A stretch of 64,000 bases of DNA from Perkinsus olseni (Eukaryota > Perkinsozoa > Perkinsida > Perkinsidae): positions 62,001 through 126,000 of the forward strand of contig JABANP010000062.1 of assembly GCA_013115135.1 (NCBI GenBank), read 5' to 3'. The position numbers and the translations under genes are program-made. Under the pieces are notes generated by a model. The model did not search any database. It was not told the origin of the DNA and was given only the letters and a program-made list of their open reading frames with translations. The first letter of the stretch is position 1; each line of letters begins with the position of its first letter. Shown piece after piece: positions 1-10,600 of the stretch.

Positions 1-520
1 GAGGCCCTTCTTAATTTAATGGCGCACTTTAGTCACGCGCCACGAAACCCTGCGAATCGTCGTCGGTCTTGTGGCAGTGCTACTCTAAGGGCTGTCGTTT
101 AAGACCTGCTAAGAAGCTTATCCTTTCCAGTCGCTCGCCAGTGCTACGAGAAGCTCCTAACGCGTTGTTTAATGAACCAGTTGATGCGCTAGCAGTGGGT
201 CTGCTGCGGCGGCGCCGCCGTTGACGAAGGTGCGCTCACAGGTTCTAGGAGTGCTGCAAGAGGCGTTACACGACTTCCTAGGATCCATTACTCGAACGAG
301 ATTAATGAGTCGCATTATCGGAGATAATTCTCGTCATTTATTGTTTTAATGTTCCGTGGCTGGACGGGACAAGTGTCCTGTGATGGCATGGCTCGAGGAG
401 GGGCAACGCGAAAGCGTGTTGTAGGTCTCTCCTGAGTTCCAAGAGCGCTCCCAAAATTGAACTTCACGTGTGAGAGAACATCCTGTCATAGTTGTTCGTT
501 TTTATCAATTCATTTCGCTC
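1..520. other. Non-coding left edge / upstream of citrate synthase
   Basis: No convincing coding exon is seen. Bases 36-47 carry the sequence CGCGCCACGAAA, the reverse complement of a tRNA acceptor/A-box half (TTTCGTGGCGC...) that recurs inside introns at 9.3, 16.5, 18.5 and 19.1 kb and at 63.95 kb, so an intron or tRNA-derived fragment may lie here. A purine-rich stretch and a possible promoter precede the citrate synthase ATG, but no clear motif is recognised. Confidence 0.4.
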
Positions 521-1915
521 ATGAACATCTCTTCAAGTGAGCAGCATACCGAAGGACCCGAGCCTTCCGTCATGGACGTCCTGAAGGAGCAAATACGTAA
601 CCTCGCCAAGTCCGAGTTTGCCAGGCTTGTTGAACTGAAGTATGGTCACAGTCATGATGTTATCGGTGAGATCACTGTGGCTAATGTGCTTGGTGGCGAA
701 CGCGGTATGAAGACTATGCTCACTGATACCTCTGACCTCGATCCACTAGGAGGGATACGATACAGGAAGATGACTCTAAGGGAAGTAAATTCAGCTTTAC
801 CCGAAGCCCGATGGGAGCACTGTGGGCCTGCCTGAAGGGGGCCTTTCTGGTTGCTACTAACGGGTGAGGTCCCTTCCGAAGCTATCATGCATGAATTCAA
901 CTCGGAGTTGCACAGGAGAAGTGAGCTGCCCGATGAGGTCATTACTACTATCGACAGTTTACCTAAGGATATGCACCCCATGACTCAACTCAGTATTGGT
1001 GTACTGGCGCTGCAGCCCTACTCTGTCTTCTCGAAGGGCTACTTCCAAGGCGACCTCAGAAAGAGTGATTATTGGGAGAGTATCCTCGAGGACGCCGTCA
1101 CACTGGTTGCACGAGTACCACAAATAGCAGCAAGAATCTATCGGAGATCTTTCCATCATGACGACCAAATCTCCTCAGATCCCCATCTTGATTGGGCTGC
1201 TAATTTCGCTCATATGCTGGGTGTTAGTGATGACCCCCTGTTCGAGGAAGTGATGCGACTGTACATGCTCTTGCATGCTGATCATGAGGGTGGTAATGTC
1301 TCAGCCCACACAACCCATCTCGTGGGCTCGGCTCTTGCTGACCCTTATTACGCCTTTGCTGCTGGTGTGTGCGGTCTGGCCGGTCCTCTGCATGGTATCG
1401 CTAATCAAGAGTCTTTGAAGTGGCTAGAGTCATGCATGGCGGATCACAACGGGAGAATCCCGACTAAGGAGAGTGTTGGAAAATTCGCTGAGAAGACTCT
1501 ACGAGAAGGGCGAGTGATTCCTGGTTATGGACATGCTGTTCTCAAGGTGGCTGATCCGCGGTATCTTCTAGAGCGAGAATTCTGCCTTAAAAACATCGGT
1601 GATGACCCGATGGTGCAGTTGTGTTCTATCGCCTACGAGGCTGTCCCAACTGTTCTCTCTAATACTGGCAAAGTCCGTAGCCCTTATCCTAATGTCGACG
1701 CTCATTCTGGCGTGATGTTGAAGCATTTCGGTTTGAGTGAACCTGACTTCTACACTGTCGTCTTTGCTGTTTCCCGATCTATGGGCGTCATGGCTCAGTT
1801 GGTTTGGGCCAGGATAATGCAGATGCCAATTGAACGTCCCAAATCTGTCACTTTGGATCATCTTTACGATACTGTTCTCAGCAAGAGTCACCCCCAAACC
1901 AAATCACAGTTGTAG
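521..1915 (+). CDS. CS: Citrate synthase (frame disrupted near codon 97)
   Basis: Condenses acetyl-CoA with oxaloacetate to citrate, the entry step of the TCA cycle. The translation carries the eukaryotic mitochondrial-type signature: NVLGGERGMK and LDPLGGIRYR near the N terminus, HADHEGGNVSAHTTHLVGS in the middle, then the three catalytic positions in GPLHGIANQE (His), PGYGHAVL (His) and NVDAHSGV (Asp). No intron is needed, unlike almost every neighbour. The first in-frame ATG is 521; the longer upstream frame opens only with GTG, and no clear mitochondrial presequence is visible, so a short upstream exon is possible. The frame meets a TGA at 833-835. A +1 shift after codon GCC (806-808) gives DGSTVGLPEGG, exactly the family motif, and a compensating shift at about 842-845 returns to FWLLLTGEVPSE. 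Thus either two assembly indels (CCC at 807-809, GGGGG at 837-841), a recent pseudogene, or recoding. Confidence 0.93.
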
Positions 1916-2697
1916 ATTTTGCATTGGACATATTCTCTTTTAAGGGCCGGATCAAAGGCCTCACTATTATTTCTATTCCACTTCCAACTCAGTGTGTTTC
2001 GGCCACCAGTGGTTTTGAGTATTGTCGAACCTACGGTTGAGGGCTTGAAGAGAATTCGGGTAACCATATTTATCATTCATACAGTCCCCTCCTCTATCAG
2101 TCATATCAATTTGGTGAGTGTTAGTTATCATATCAAACGTTCAACGTGCAAGCGGATCCTGCCAAGAGGAAAGGAAGCCTTTCTGGTTGAATGTACCCCT
2201 GAGGAAAGCTTAGTGATAATCTGTCTGACTGCACTGCATGCCAATGCTACAGAGTCTCTCCAACTGAGCACATCGGCAAGAGTCTAAGCCGGAACCGGCG
2301 TTGGGCTATTAACTCACACACACGTTCAACGTCGAGAACCCGCTCGGTCAGGCTAGCTCATCGCGATTTGAGGGGGATTTGGGATGAGGAAATGGCCATT
2401 GCATAGGATGTCGTTGAGCGTGGGTTACCTCAGAGAGGCTTTGTGAGACACGAAAGTTCAACTCGCATTCATGCGTTGCTACCCGAGTCAGTGAATACCC
2501 CTATCCCAACAACAAACACAAAACTTGAGGAGGTTGGAGTTAGTGAGATCCTGTATCTACTACGACGGTCAGGGCTTATCAAGGTAGCCTGAGGGGTCAG
2601 AGTGATACTAGGATAAAATGAGAACGGTGGTTAGAGCTACGATGAGGTTGTCGGGATAGTAATAATTAGTAGTTTGCATGTATACTGGATCAATAAA
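1916..2697. other. Intergenic region between convergent citrate synthase and Mei2-like gene
   Basis: This stretch separates the 3' ends of two convergent genes. Open frames occur (for example 1919-2287) but show no recognisable domain or splice-supported continuation. I see no RNA gene or repeat here. Confidence 0.5.
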
Positions 2698-3597
2698 TCA
2701 GTAATACGTAGATCTAGTCCTTTCGAAGTGACCTCGGCCTCCTCCACCAACACTGCCACGACGACCACCACCATTGCTGCTATTGAAGGAGTTGAATCTG
2801 TTCCTTCTAGAGCAACCGTGAATCGGAACCGCCTCGCCGTTTTCAATGGCCATTGGCTTGAACTCGTCGGGGATGTTGAACCGAGTGCCGGCGTTCTGGA
2901 AATGGTTAACATTCTGGCGGAAGCCTTGAACTCTTGCTGGGCATATGACACAGACCTTCTCCGATCCGTGCGCATCGAACTTATAACCCACAAATACATC
3001 GATGAAGCGAGCAACCTCTTCTTCGTTTACCAAATTAATAAATGCATAACCAAGGTTTTTGTTATTGACAGAGTCCATCGGCATGTAAAAAAAGTCCATA
3101 GAATGGCCGAAACCCATGGTTGATATGAGTTGACGGAAGTTTCGGGGAGAATAACGACTAGGGATGTTACGAACCATCAGAGTTGTTACACCGTACCAAT
3201 CGAAGTCTCCGGTGGTTGAATCAGTCTGTTGCTTAGCAATAATCTTCTCTTTATCCGACTTTACGAACGGTACCCGACAGGATAGATCATCATACATGGT
3301 ACCATTGGCGTAATGACGTTGGCAAAAATCAATTGACGGAATGAGTTCACCAGTATCTGGATGGAACTCAGCCAAGACGGGCGTCTTGATGTTGTTATTG
3401 AGCGCGGCCAGAATGTCGCTTTCACTTCTGCTTCTCGTTCGCAACTTGAGAGGTCCAAGCTCCCCTGGTGGACAGATCTCGTCCTCAGCCTCCTCGAAAT
3501 GGAAAGACGCGTTCTTCAGACAGACCCGCATGACAGAATTACGGCGGACCTTAGGAGAACCAAAGGGACCATGAATGTCGCCATTTTCTCCTTCCAT
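2698..3597 (-). CDS. Mei2-like RNA-binding protein (RRM_2 domain)
   Basis: A 299-residue single-exon protein. The C-terminal half holds a Mei2-type RRM: residues around TTLMVRNIPSRYSPRNFRQL give RNP2, and DFFYMPMDSVNNKNLGYAFI gives the characteristic Mei2 RNP1, followed by a long C-terminal extension of the fold (EKVCVICPARVQG). The tail is Ser/Asn/Gly/Arg-rich (NSSNGGGRRGSVGGGGRGHF), typical of RNA-binding proteins. In fungi and plants Mei2-like proteins bind RNA and control meiosis or growth; the role in this organism is unknown. The start MEGENGDIHG at 3597 is preferred because the upstream frame is low-complexity and non-conserved. The gene lies about 195 bp downstream of PP2C on the same strand and has no intron. 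Confidence 0.85.
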   Translation of the reverse strand: MEGENGDIHGPFGSPKVRRNSVMRVCLKNASFHFEEAEDEICPPGELGPLKLRTRSRSESDILAALNNNIKTPVLAEFHPDTGELIPSIDFCQRHYANGTMYDDLSCRVPFVKSDKEKIIAKQQTDSTTGDFDWYGVTTLMVRNIPSRYSPRNFRQLISTMGFGHSMDFFYMPMDSVNNKNLGYAFINLVNEEEVARFIDVFVGYKFDAHGSEKVCVICPARVQGFRQNVNHFQNAGTRFNIPDEFKPMAIENGEAVPIHGCSRRNRFNSFNSSNGGGRRGSVGGGGRGHFERTRSTYY

Positions 3598-3792
3598 AGC
3601 TAGAGGTGTCAGAAAAACTACGAAACGAAAATTTTCCCACCATCCAGAACTCTGAACATGAATCGAGGAGTGTTGAAACTTATTGCACGTTTTATTATTA
3701 TTTCCCTTCGCTGCTTTCCGCAACAGGCGGTGTATCATCACTGCCAGCCGTTTTGAAACCGCTTCGCGTTGGGTTCCGTCAGTGTTTTTGGA

Positions 3793-6700
3793 TTAACGTT
3801 GAGACCGCGCTTCCTCGGCAATTGACCGTAAACAGTTGGAGAACCCGGCTGCTGCTGTCTCCTCGGGATTCGGAGCTGGTAGGGCCTGAGAGAGATATGA
3901 CAGAAGGCAGAATTGAACCCGGGACCTTCGGGTTACGACCGGCTGACCTTGCGTATCTCTTCGGGTATCTTGATAATCATGAACGTGAGGTTGTCGCAGC
4001 CACTGCCCTCAAAGTTGGGATCCTCAAAACGTAATCTGAGATGCTCATTCTCCCACCGCCAGGGAGTTGAACCGGAGGCCTTTCGCATAGAGGACGGAGC
4101 ATTACTCTGGACAGACTGTAGCCTGGCATGCTGCTCCTGATAGTGCTGCTAGCGAGAAGGCCGTCTCCGAGCCTTCAGCACCAGAATGTAAGGTGACCTG
4201 CCAATCACAACTACCCGAGAGTGGCGATTGTACATTCTCACGTCGTTAAGTCGAGGTTGTTTGAACGGTAGGACCTCAGGAGCCTTCTGGCCGGTCTTTA
4301 CGGGAGAGCCTTTGCGCTTCTTCGCTTTGCTGAAAGCTTCTATGATGCTGTTTGATGCATGAAGCTGATGACTACCTTCGCCACTGCCCCACAGTGTGAG
4401 GCGTTTGATGGATCAGCCGAAGTGCCGCCTTCTCGTGAGCTAATACGTAGTCTACAGCTTGCTGATTGGAGTGTATCTAATGTCGATCCATGGCAATCAT
4501 ACATCATTCCCACCGACTACCACCTCCCATATCCCATCACAGCCCAGTATGATATGAGTATCTTCATTGGAGAGTTGCCGCACTCTAAAGAATCCACCCT
4601 TCACTTCAAACAGCGTCTTTTATCATTTACTACCGTAGGTCGGGCATGGCCGATATTATTTGACACTCAGGTGGTATCTCGGTATTCTGCTTATAACGGT
4701 GGTCGCCCAGCGCTCGTGATAGGTTGAGGTCGCCTGTCACGGAAATAAAGATACGGGCACGGGGTGAACATCACCTTGAACTCGATACTGTCCCATGCAT
4801 TCCTCAACCTCGCCCCCGGCCGCGAGGATCCTCTCCAATTCAGTATCCTGCGAGCGGAAGATCGATTACGTGGGCGTGCGCTACTGAGAAGACTGTCCTA
4901 CCTGCGAGGGTTTGTGGTCTTCTGATAACGCGTAGGCCTTGGCGGCTCTTGCCAGAATACACCTGGGAAGATGTACGTCCGACGAACGAACGCATAAATT
5001 TGGTGAAGAGAATGATCGGAAACCTAAGCAGCATTGACGATTCATGAGACTACCAAGGATCGACCTAAGATACGCTTAGTAATACCCTACACCCTACGTA
5101 CTCTTCCGAATCACCGTGAGCCCAGCCACTCACCGTGAGTCGCCAGTGTTGGCGCATATGAGTTGGGCAGGGGTAGTGCCATCACCCAAGATGAGGCAGC
5201 AGACGACAGCAGTGCATCCCTGCAAGTAACAGTAGCAGGACGGACGCGGTGGGAGAGGGCACTAACCTGGGAATCCGCGGTTATTTGACGACCGAGCATC
5301 TTCCAGAATTCACTTTCGGGTATCTCTAACAGACCATCATCATTCACTTTAACCATATCACCTAATAACAGTGAAACGGTGAAAAGATACGCCGAAGATA
5401 CACGCCAAAAGTTTACCAATATTGTTGGGTAGGAAAAGTACGCCCGTCCGTTTAGAATCTTCCGGAGCATCCTCGTCCGCCTCCACCTTATCCAAATCGA
5501 TCTCATCCTCAACCTCAGCTTCATCTTTAGACACGGCATCCGGACAGGTGGGGGACTCCTACAGAGAGCTAGAGGTGTCAGAATCGCTGCCCGAGGGCCT
5601 CCTCCCTACCATGGGGGATGCGGCCGGCGACGACGCTGCTGTGTGAGGGGCAGTTGATATTCCATCTTCAGCGGGGGACACGGCTTTCGTATCACCACAG
5701 TGACCTATTTGCACTGTACATCATGTTGACCTATTCTGTATCTTCATCGAATCGACCTAAGATACCTCCAGTGGTATCTGCATCTTCCTGGTGAGCATCT
5801 GCCATGGGTATATCCTCCCCTCCCTCTTCTGGCAGCGGCACACTGTCCTGAAAACCAGCCACCGCATCGAACTCCAGTAGTGGTATCTTCAACCCTAACT
5901 AACCTCAGTAGTGGTATCTTTAACCCTAACTAACCTCAGTAGTGGTATCTTTAACCCTAACTAACCTCAGTAGTGGTATCTTTAACCCTAACTAACCTCA
6001 GTAGTGGTATCTTTAACCCTAACTAACCTCAGTAGTGGTATCTTTAACCCTAACTAACCTCAGTAGTGGTATCTTTAACCCTAACTAACCTCAGTAGTGG
6101 TATCTTTAACCCTAACTAACCTCAGTAGTGGTATCTTTAACCCTAACTAACCTCAGTAGTGGTATCTTTAACCCTAACTAACCTCAGTAGTGGTATCTTT
6201 AACCCTAACTAACCTCAGTAGTGGTATCTTTAACCCTAACTAACCTCAGTAGTGGTATCTTTAACCCTAACTAACCTCAGTAGTGGTATCATCCGTCCCT
6301 TCCCCGTCTTCCCCATCCTCCTTCTGATAGGATGAGTCATCAACATCACTCTGATCAGACTCATCCTCATCGTCATCGTCCACTCCCTGTATGCCGAGGA
6401 TATGCTGCAGTACTCGAGGCAGCTGCGAGGGGTGCAGGAGTATCTTCTGCTCGTCCTCCTTCAGACCATCTTCGTGTAGCTCCATAACCTATCCACATCC
6501 GTCCTCAGTCCGTCCCCTGCCTGCCCTAATACCTCTTTCGCTCCCTCAGGTGTGGCCATCTCTCTGTCAACCTCCATGAAAGCATCATGCAAGGCCCTGG
6601 GATAATCATTATTTTGGTATCTAAGGTTGACCCTTGCTTGCGATAAAAACACTGCTTCGCCTCACGCTTTAGAGTTGACCATCGCCTGTATAACTTTCTG

Positions 6701-7013
6701 AGCGACGAATCTAGCAGCACCTCGACCTCCATGCCCATCAAACACGCCAAAGATACCAACCCTGATAACTACATCTAAGAGGAGGTATCCGGTTCGATTC
6801 CTGGTACTACCGTTTATCTTTGTCCCAATGGGCTACATGACCATCCTCCATAGATCGTCTCCATCCTTGCATACCCGATACCGAGTAGGATAGGGGTCCC
6901 TGTTAACCTCAAAGATACGATCCCCAAAGTCGACCTAAGATACTCACCCAGTCGCCACATTCTGTCTCCACATCGGTATTTGGTTCGTTCAGATATGTCA
7001 GACTCGCCCCCAT
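3793..7013 (-). CDS. Protein phosphatase 2C (PPM family), many short introns
   Basis: Metal-dependent Ser/Thr phosphatase. Joining exons gives the PP2C motifs in order: [12 protein letters not shown] start, [14 protein letters not shown] (metal-binding Glu/Asp), [17 protein letters not shown] (metal-binding DG-GG), [13 protein letters not shown], a long acidic insert ([13 protein letters not shown]...), [58 protein letters not shown] and [14 protein letters not shown]; it ends ...EEARSQR. About a dozen introns of 40-60 nt interrupt it, plus a 389-nt intron made of the 31-bp repeat array. Introns 3886-3947 and 6762-6810 carry tRNA T-arms; the first intron (6900-6947) and several others carry a GTATCTTAGGTYGAC motif. 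The stretch between AVDYV and the GCDNLT exon (about 4010-4440) was not fully resolved. It shares an upstream region with the divergent plus-strand gene. Confidence 0.88.
3886..3947 (-). repeat. tRNA-like intron of PP2C (sense, T-arm)
   Basis: The intron between codons IRK and ALPAPNPEE of PP2C runs from GTCAGCCGG to CTCTCAG. It contains an anticodon-arm-like piece followed by AGGTCCCGGGTTCAATTC, a standard variable-loop/T-arm with B box. Confidence 0.85.
5881..6283. repeat. 31-bp minisatellite, 13 near-identical copies
   Basis: Thirteen uninterrupted 31-bp units (plus-strand unit begins TGGTATCTTTAACCCTAACT); the first unit has a single T-to-C change and the others look identical, with partial units on both flanks. 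On the PP2C sense strand each unit reads GATACCACTACTGAG followed by GTTAGTTAGGGTTAAA, i.e. an exon end (DTTTE) plus a 5' splice site. Reading from GAG|GTTAG at 6275 to GAAG|ATACC at 5887 removes the whole array as one phase-0 intron and joins DDTTTE to [12 protein letters not shown]. Confidence 0.97.
6762..6810 (+). repeat. tRNA-like intron of PP2C (antisense, T-arm plus acceptor)
   Basis: The 49-nt intron before [12 protein letters not shown] starts GTAGTACCAGGAATCGAACC; its complement GGTATCCGGTTCGATTCCTG is a tRNA T-arm and acceptor 3' strand, so the element lies antisense to the gene. Confidence 0.85.
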
Positions 7014-7613
7014 TTTCACGATACAAGGTTCAAGAAGAGACTTCGGCAAAGGTCACGGACGTTGTCGCGCGGGACAATATTTCCGTTCTTGGAGCGTTTT
7101 AGCTCACTTATTCAATCGTTCATTCGCAGCGGTTTTTGTCCCATCCAACCAAGCGATACTACTAGGTTGAGTTTGATGTGGAATTCACGAAGATTATTAT
7201 CAAATAGTCAAGTCGTTGAATCTTCAGGTCGAGGCAGTAAGATACGAGTGAGGTCCCCTATGTGAGGATGAATGCGGTATCCTGCGCGTGATGGGGATTT
7301 GCCCTGATAATGATGGCCGTTGACCCTGCTGATGCCCGGAAATCCGATAGTTGTCTTGATGGCCTTTGCTCAGCTCTGCTCGGCCGTCGGGCTCGTTCGG
7401 CAGGAAATTCGTATCTTAGGTTGACTTCGGAAGATATGGTATAGGTCGGATGGAGCCCGCTGTGATGTCCCCAGGTCTATTCTCTATCACCTTTCTCATA
7501 AATCATCATTTCCTTTATTCACCTTGTCGACTTACGAATTAACAAGATACCCTGGACCGGCGGCAGTGGCCGGAGGTAGGGCCACCTCGCCTTCCGCCAC
7601 TCCGCTGCCATCC
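7014..7613. other. Divergent promoter region
   Basis: Lies between the PP2C start (minus) and the first plausible exon of the plus-strand gene. It contains one copy of the intronic motif GTATCTTAGGTTGAC at about 7409-7424 in plus orientation, which hints at a 5' non-coding exon and intron of the plus-strand gene. No other feature is recognised. Confidence 0.4.
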
Positions 7614-10600
7614 ATGACAACCACAGCAAGCACTTCTAATGTCACCAGAGCTCTACCGGCACTACTCACGGAGGATCGGAATGACGATGAAATAGAAGTG
7701 TAGTAGAGGGAGGTGGGCTGAAGGGATGATTTGGGCGATGGATGGTATCAGGCGTAAATCTTCCGCCAGTTTGTCGCCCTCGACTTCGGCATCGACGAAG
7801 CCGGATTTTGTAGAGACGCTCAATGAACACGAGATGAAACGTACTATCATGGGGAAAGGCGGGGCGTATCTTGTGGTATCGTATTGGGCTATGACGACCT
7901 TAAGATTCCATCTCCGGAAGGGAAGGGTTCGGACGATCATTGACGGCCGTCTGTCCTCAGGCGTATTCTTCGTGATGGAGCGTCGAAGGCTGACCAGGTC
8001 TCTGCAGGGCTACAAACGCGATTCAGGGTCACTACGGACGTGGGTGGAGATTGTTGTGGCGCTGGTAGTCGAGCTGGGGAGGAGGCTGGGTTGGCATCCT
8101 CTAGGATGCTGGTTCGATCCTCGGCTTTGCAGGTTGTATTCATATGGATATCCAATCTCATGAGCAAGAGCTTGATTCTAATCATCTGGCCAAGCCTCTC
8201 GGACCTCACTGCAGATCAACGCTTTGCGAAAACATCCTTCATCCCCGCAATAGTCAGCGTAATTTGGGAAAGGTGTGGTACGGGATAGCACACGTTAACA
8301 CGCAAACGGTTCAGCTCGTGTTCTATTCGGTCGTATACAGTTTATACTCACTGTAGGAGAGTTTAATGAAAGTAGGATTAGATTGTCCCTGTGCTGGTGT
8401 TCAGTTCGTGGCGATAGTATGGATGATGATATGCATCGCAGCCTTCCTCAAACCCGTCATCCACACCATGGCGCTCACCACCTTTTTCTGTGGTATTGTG
8501 TGGGGTGTCTGGGCTTATGATCCAGAGGACACTACACGAGTAATACAACGACGGCGGAGCGAAGCGAGTTTGATTTGTAGTTTTCCTAATTTTAGTGGGA
8601 TGGGTTGTCGACTAGAGAGACTACCATCGTTGCGGTCATTGTGTGCATCGAGCTGGGCTTGTTTCTGGCTTACGTAAGATGGGTACAGACGGCTGAAATC
8701 TTGAAAACTTGTCTCATCTTGATGTTTCCTCACGCCTTAGTTGGTGGTACACTTCGGGTACCCCTTTATGATTGGGCATATGCGACCGGATTGGCTGCTT
8801 GTACATTGGTTCAGAATGAGGAGAGACGATCAGGATGCGAACTAGTAAGCGGGAGGTCCCCGGTTCGATCCCGGCATCGCGTATTTGACGGCGAAGATCG
8901 TGTCGACCGCAGTTACTGTTATAAGCGGTATGGTCCATTTTCGATCGCCCGCAATAAATGCCGATTCACCGGCCATGTGGATGAGGATGGGCTACCCAAC
9001 GGATTGGGGATGTGGATGGATGACTCCGCCCATGGAGAGCTCCTCAGAGGGATGTGGATACGAGGTAAGATGGTCTAATGGTTAGTCTACTAGTCTTCGT
9101 ATTACAAGGTTCTGGGTTCTTTCCCCGGTAGCTGCATTCTGCGTAGGTCAGCCAACGAGTCCCTTCGTATCGAGGGAGTTCGGCAGCGGATCGATGTTCA
9201 TGAGCCGTAAAATTTTCTGGGCCAGCACGCGGAAGGAAAAAGGTAAAATGGGCTTTCCACTAGCGTTCGACTCTGCACCGCGACCGCTCTCCTTCCCACT
9301 ACTTTCGACAGTACGCAGAGGGTCTCTGTTCGTCTTTTCGCGCGCCACGAAAATGTTCGTACAGGTCTCCACGACAAGCTATGGTTTCCCGCCCGAGACC
9401 CACAGGGCCTGCGCTGCGGTATCGCAAATGTCGAAGCCTCGGCCTCGGGAAGTTTCTTCTCCCACTTACCAAAGGTCAGGCAGCTCGTAGGAGCAAGCTA
9501 CTATGTACAAGACATGTTGAGGAAATATAAGGGAGAGTAAGAATGCAAGATTTGTACCATCATCATACCATTCATTGTATCAGCGACCCTGATTTCCGAG
9601 AGCTGAGCGCCGAGGCGTTGAATGGTATGGAATCCCCGGGCCTAGCCCCTCATCTGAATATCCGAGTGGTAGTAGGGTAGTGGTGGTACTGGGGCCGTAT
9701 CCTTCTCCGTGCGCACTCATCTTTGCGGCGTGCCTGTATAACGGAGGGATTTCGGATGTCTGCAGTCGTTCATCTTGCTGTTCCTGAAAACTTGCGGAAA
9801 TTGCGGTATCGCGTGACATGGGTGAGTGTTGGTAGAATAAATTATCACTCACGGGGCGTACGGGATGATGAGCATAAGGGTTAATGGTATTTTCCTGAAG
9901 CGCCTTCTTGGAGTCGCTGTTGGGCATGTTAATGCATTCTCGAAGGGAGGACAGGCGGCCTTCCATCCGCGATAATTTTCAGGCGCGTGACGCTGATATG
10001 TGGCGGATTAGCGAAGCTCTGAAACGCGACCATTTATCGAAGGAGTTCATAGCCGGCTGCCGAAGTGACGACGATGATGATATCGATGACAATTCGACTG
10101 AGTTCGACGCTGGACTACCTGTCGGGATGCGAAGTAGTGCATCTTGCAATCTTGCTTTCACTCACATTTCCTCAATTTCGCCTGTAGTGCGGCATACAAC
10201 TACTGGTTACGCGGACTTGGGCAAGAAGCAAGGACCTCGGCGGAGTTTGTCCCAGGACTGCCCTCCAGTTTCGTTACCAGTGCATATAGTTGGTAGGCGG
10301 AGCGAAGCATTTCATATATATTCATTTTTGTCTCAACAGGTGGCCAACCTCTAGTGGCGCAGAGTTCCCTTCCTGAACCATTGATGAAGGAGTTGGCAGA
10401 CCCTGCTCCGGAAGCCCTCATCTATCTGCACGGTTATAACTGTAAAATGTCGAGTGCTATGGAACGCTTGGGGCAGCTGATGGCTCTGGGGCAATTCCCA
10501 CTCTATATCAAGCCTTTCATATTCTCGCAAAGTAAGGGGGAGGGTAATGTTATGACCGAATGGTAGGTGGACTCACGCTGGCTTGAAATGTCCGCGAGAC

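Noticed and set aside
806..850. Programmed ribosomal frameshifting in citrate synthase
   Set aside because: No slippery site with a downstream structure is evident, two opposite shifts would be needed, and similar one-base breaks at homopolymers occur in other genes of the contig.
1919..2287. 122-codon plus-strand open frame
   Set aside because: Low-complexity composition, no domain, no supported splice continuation, and located in the 3' flank of citrate synthase.
5881..6283. Minisatellite as a CRISPR array or true telomere tract
   Set aside because: No spacers separate the units; the 31-bp unit is contiguous and lies inside a protein-coding gene. TTAGGG occurs once per unit but not as a telomere array.
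9580..9966. 128-codon minus-strand open frame as a gene
   Set aside because: It lies inside the plus-strand hydrolase gene, has no recognisable domain, and looks like the complement of intron/exon sequence of that gene.
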